Shown here piece after piece: positions 63,353 to 64,000 of a stretch of DNA of 64,000 nt. The translations under genes and the position numbers were made by a program. The notes under the pieces were generated by a model that was given only the letters and a program-made list of their open reading frames with translations, was not told the origin of the DNA and searched no databases. Source of the DNA: Frondihabitans sp. PAMC 28766 (GTDB taxonomy: Bacteria; Actinomycetota; Actinomycetes; Actinomycetales; Microbacteriaceae); assembly GCF_001577365.1 (NCBI RefSeq), contig NZ_CP014513.1, forward strand, positions 2,418,001 through 2,482,000, read 5' to 3'. The first letter of the stretch is position 1; each line of letters opens with the position of its first letter.

Positions 63353-64000
63353 TCGCGCTCCTCATCGGCGGCGGCGTGTCGCTCGTCTTCACGCTGCTGC
63401 TGACGCCGCTGTTCATCAAGCTGTTCCACCGGCTCGGCTGGGGCCAGTTCATCCGCAGCGACGGCCCGCAGTCGCACCACACCAAGCGCGGCACGGCCAC
63501 GATGGGGGGCACGGTGCTGATCCTCGGCACGGTGCTCGGCTACTTCGTGGGGCACATCGTCGGCGGCGACCCGCTGACCCTCTCGGGCATGCTCGTGCTG
63601 CTCATGATGGTGGGCCTCGGCTTCGTCGGCTTCCTCGACGATTTCACCAAGGTGCGCCGACAGCGGAGCCTCGGGCTCACCGGCTGGGCCAAGATCCTCG
63701 GCCAGGTCATCGTCGCCGTCGTCTTCGCGGCCCTCGCGCTGTCGATCCACAACGGCCCGCACGCGATGAGCGCGGCCTCGCACTTCATCTCGGGCGTGCG
63801 CGACATCCCGTGGCTCAACCTGTTCGTCTTCGGGCCGATCGTCGGCGGCATCGCCTTCGCGATCTGGGTGACGCTGATCACGGTGTCGGCCTCGAACGGC
63901 GTCAACGTCGCCGACGGGCTCGACGGCCTCGCGACCGGTGCGTCGATCCTGGCCCTCGGCTCGTACATCTTCATCGGCTTCTGGCAGTCCAACCAGTCGT
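63349..64000 (+). CDS. mraY: phospho-MurNAc-pentapeptide translocase MraY (3' partial)
   Basis: GTG 63349 (GTGA overlap with murF); runs off the window after ~217 residues of the usual ~365. Multi-helix membrane enzyme with MraY signatures [39 protein letters not shown] (catalytic DD) and [15 protein letters not shown]. It transfers phospho-MurNAc-pentapeptide to undecaprenyl phosphate, making lipid I. Confidence 0.96.
   Translation, partial: MIALLIGGGVSLVFTLLLTPLFIKLFHRLGWGQFIRSDGPQSHHTKRGTATMGGTVLILGTVLGYFVGHIVGGDPLTLSGMLVLLMMVGLGFVGFLDDFTKVRRQRSLGLTGWAKILGQVIVAVVFAALALSIHNGPHAMSAASHFISGVRDIPWLNLFVFGPIVGGIAFAIWVTLITVSASNGVNVADGLDGLATGASILALGSYIFIGFWQSNQS

Overview
The window is high-GC, densely coded chromosomal DNA from an actinobacterium, most probably a member of the Microbacteriaceae (order Micrococcales). 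This is inferred from the strong G/C third-position bias, the many GTG starts, an actinobacterial block that parallels the Mycobacterium tuberculosis pknL/Rv2175c/aroG neighbourhood, a garA/MerR/MerR block, and a dcw cluster whose MurE has an unusual substrate motif. I see no rRNA, tRNA, CRISPR array, insertion sequence or prophage.

Layout. 1-12.7 kb is accessory metabolism and regulation: a 2,4-dienoyl-CoA-reductase-like SDR, an ArsR/epimerase pair, a MarR/quinone-oxidoreductase pair, two unknown or DUF proteins, a frameshifted ABC-2-like membrane protein, a divergent MFS/LysR pair, a DoxX-like protein and a GH36 alpha-galactosidase. 12.7-32.9 kb is a redox-rich accessory region: four aldo/keto reductases, DipZ, a probable Adh-Gdh3-GMC-PEBP operon, a DUF559 gene flanked by two copies of one palindrome, glycerol dehydrogenase, and remnants of other genes. 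33-41.7 kb holds a DnaJ-domain protein, a NUDIX-NYN fusion, an HtrA-type protease, GarA, two MerR regulators and an orphan ParA. 41.8-56.1 kb is core: pyruvate carboxylase, peptide deformylase, a degenerate acyl-CoA synthetase, ROK glucokinase, PlsC, class II DAHP synthase, a PASTA kinase, a LysM protein, an Rv2175c homologue, a polyprenyl synthase and a DUF3040 protein. 56.3-64 kb is the dcw cluster mraZ-rsmH-ftsL-ftsI-murE-murF-mraY, the last running off the window.

How the genes work together. The right half couples signalling (PknL-type kinase, GarA, Rv2175c) to envelope synthesis: polyprenyl carrier, LysM/transglycosylase-like protein, and the dcw cluster with 4-base start/stop overlaps. 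Pyruvate carboxylase sits near garA, whose family controls 2-oxoglutarate metabolism. The left half looks like a flexible carbonyl and sugar metabolism region with local regulators.

Most notable non-gene signals: (1) the hexamer CAGGAT/ATCCTG is far over-represented and is kept even at the cost of rare GAT and CCT codons; (2) long palindromes lie at gene ends and their stem sequences recur in pairs; (3) two aldo/keto reductase promoters share an identical 12-bp palindrome; (4) many genes start 6-7 bases after a -10-like hexamer, which predicts leaderless mRNAs; (5) several genes carry single-base contractions in G/C runs, probably base-calling errors.
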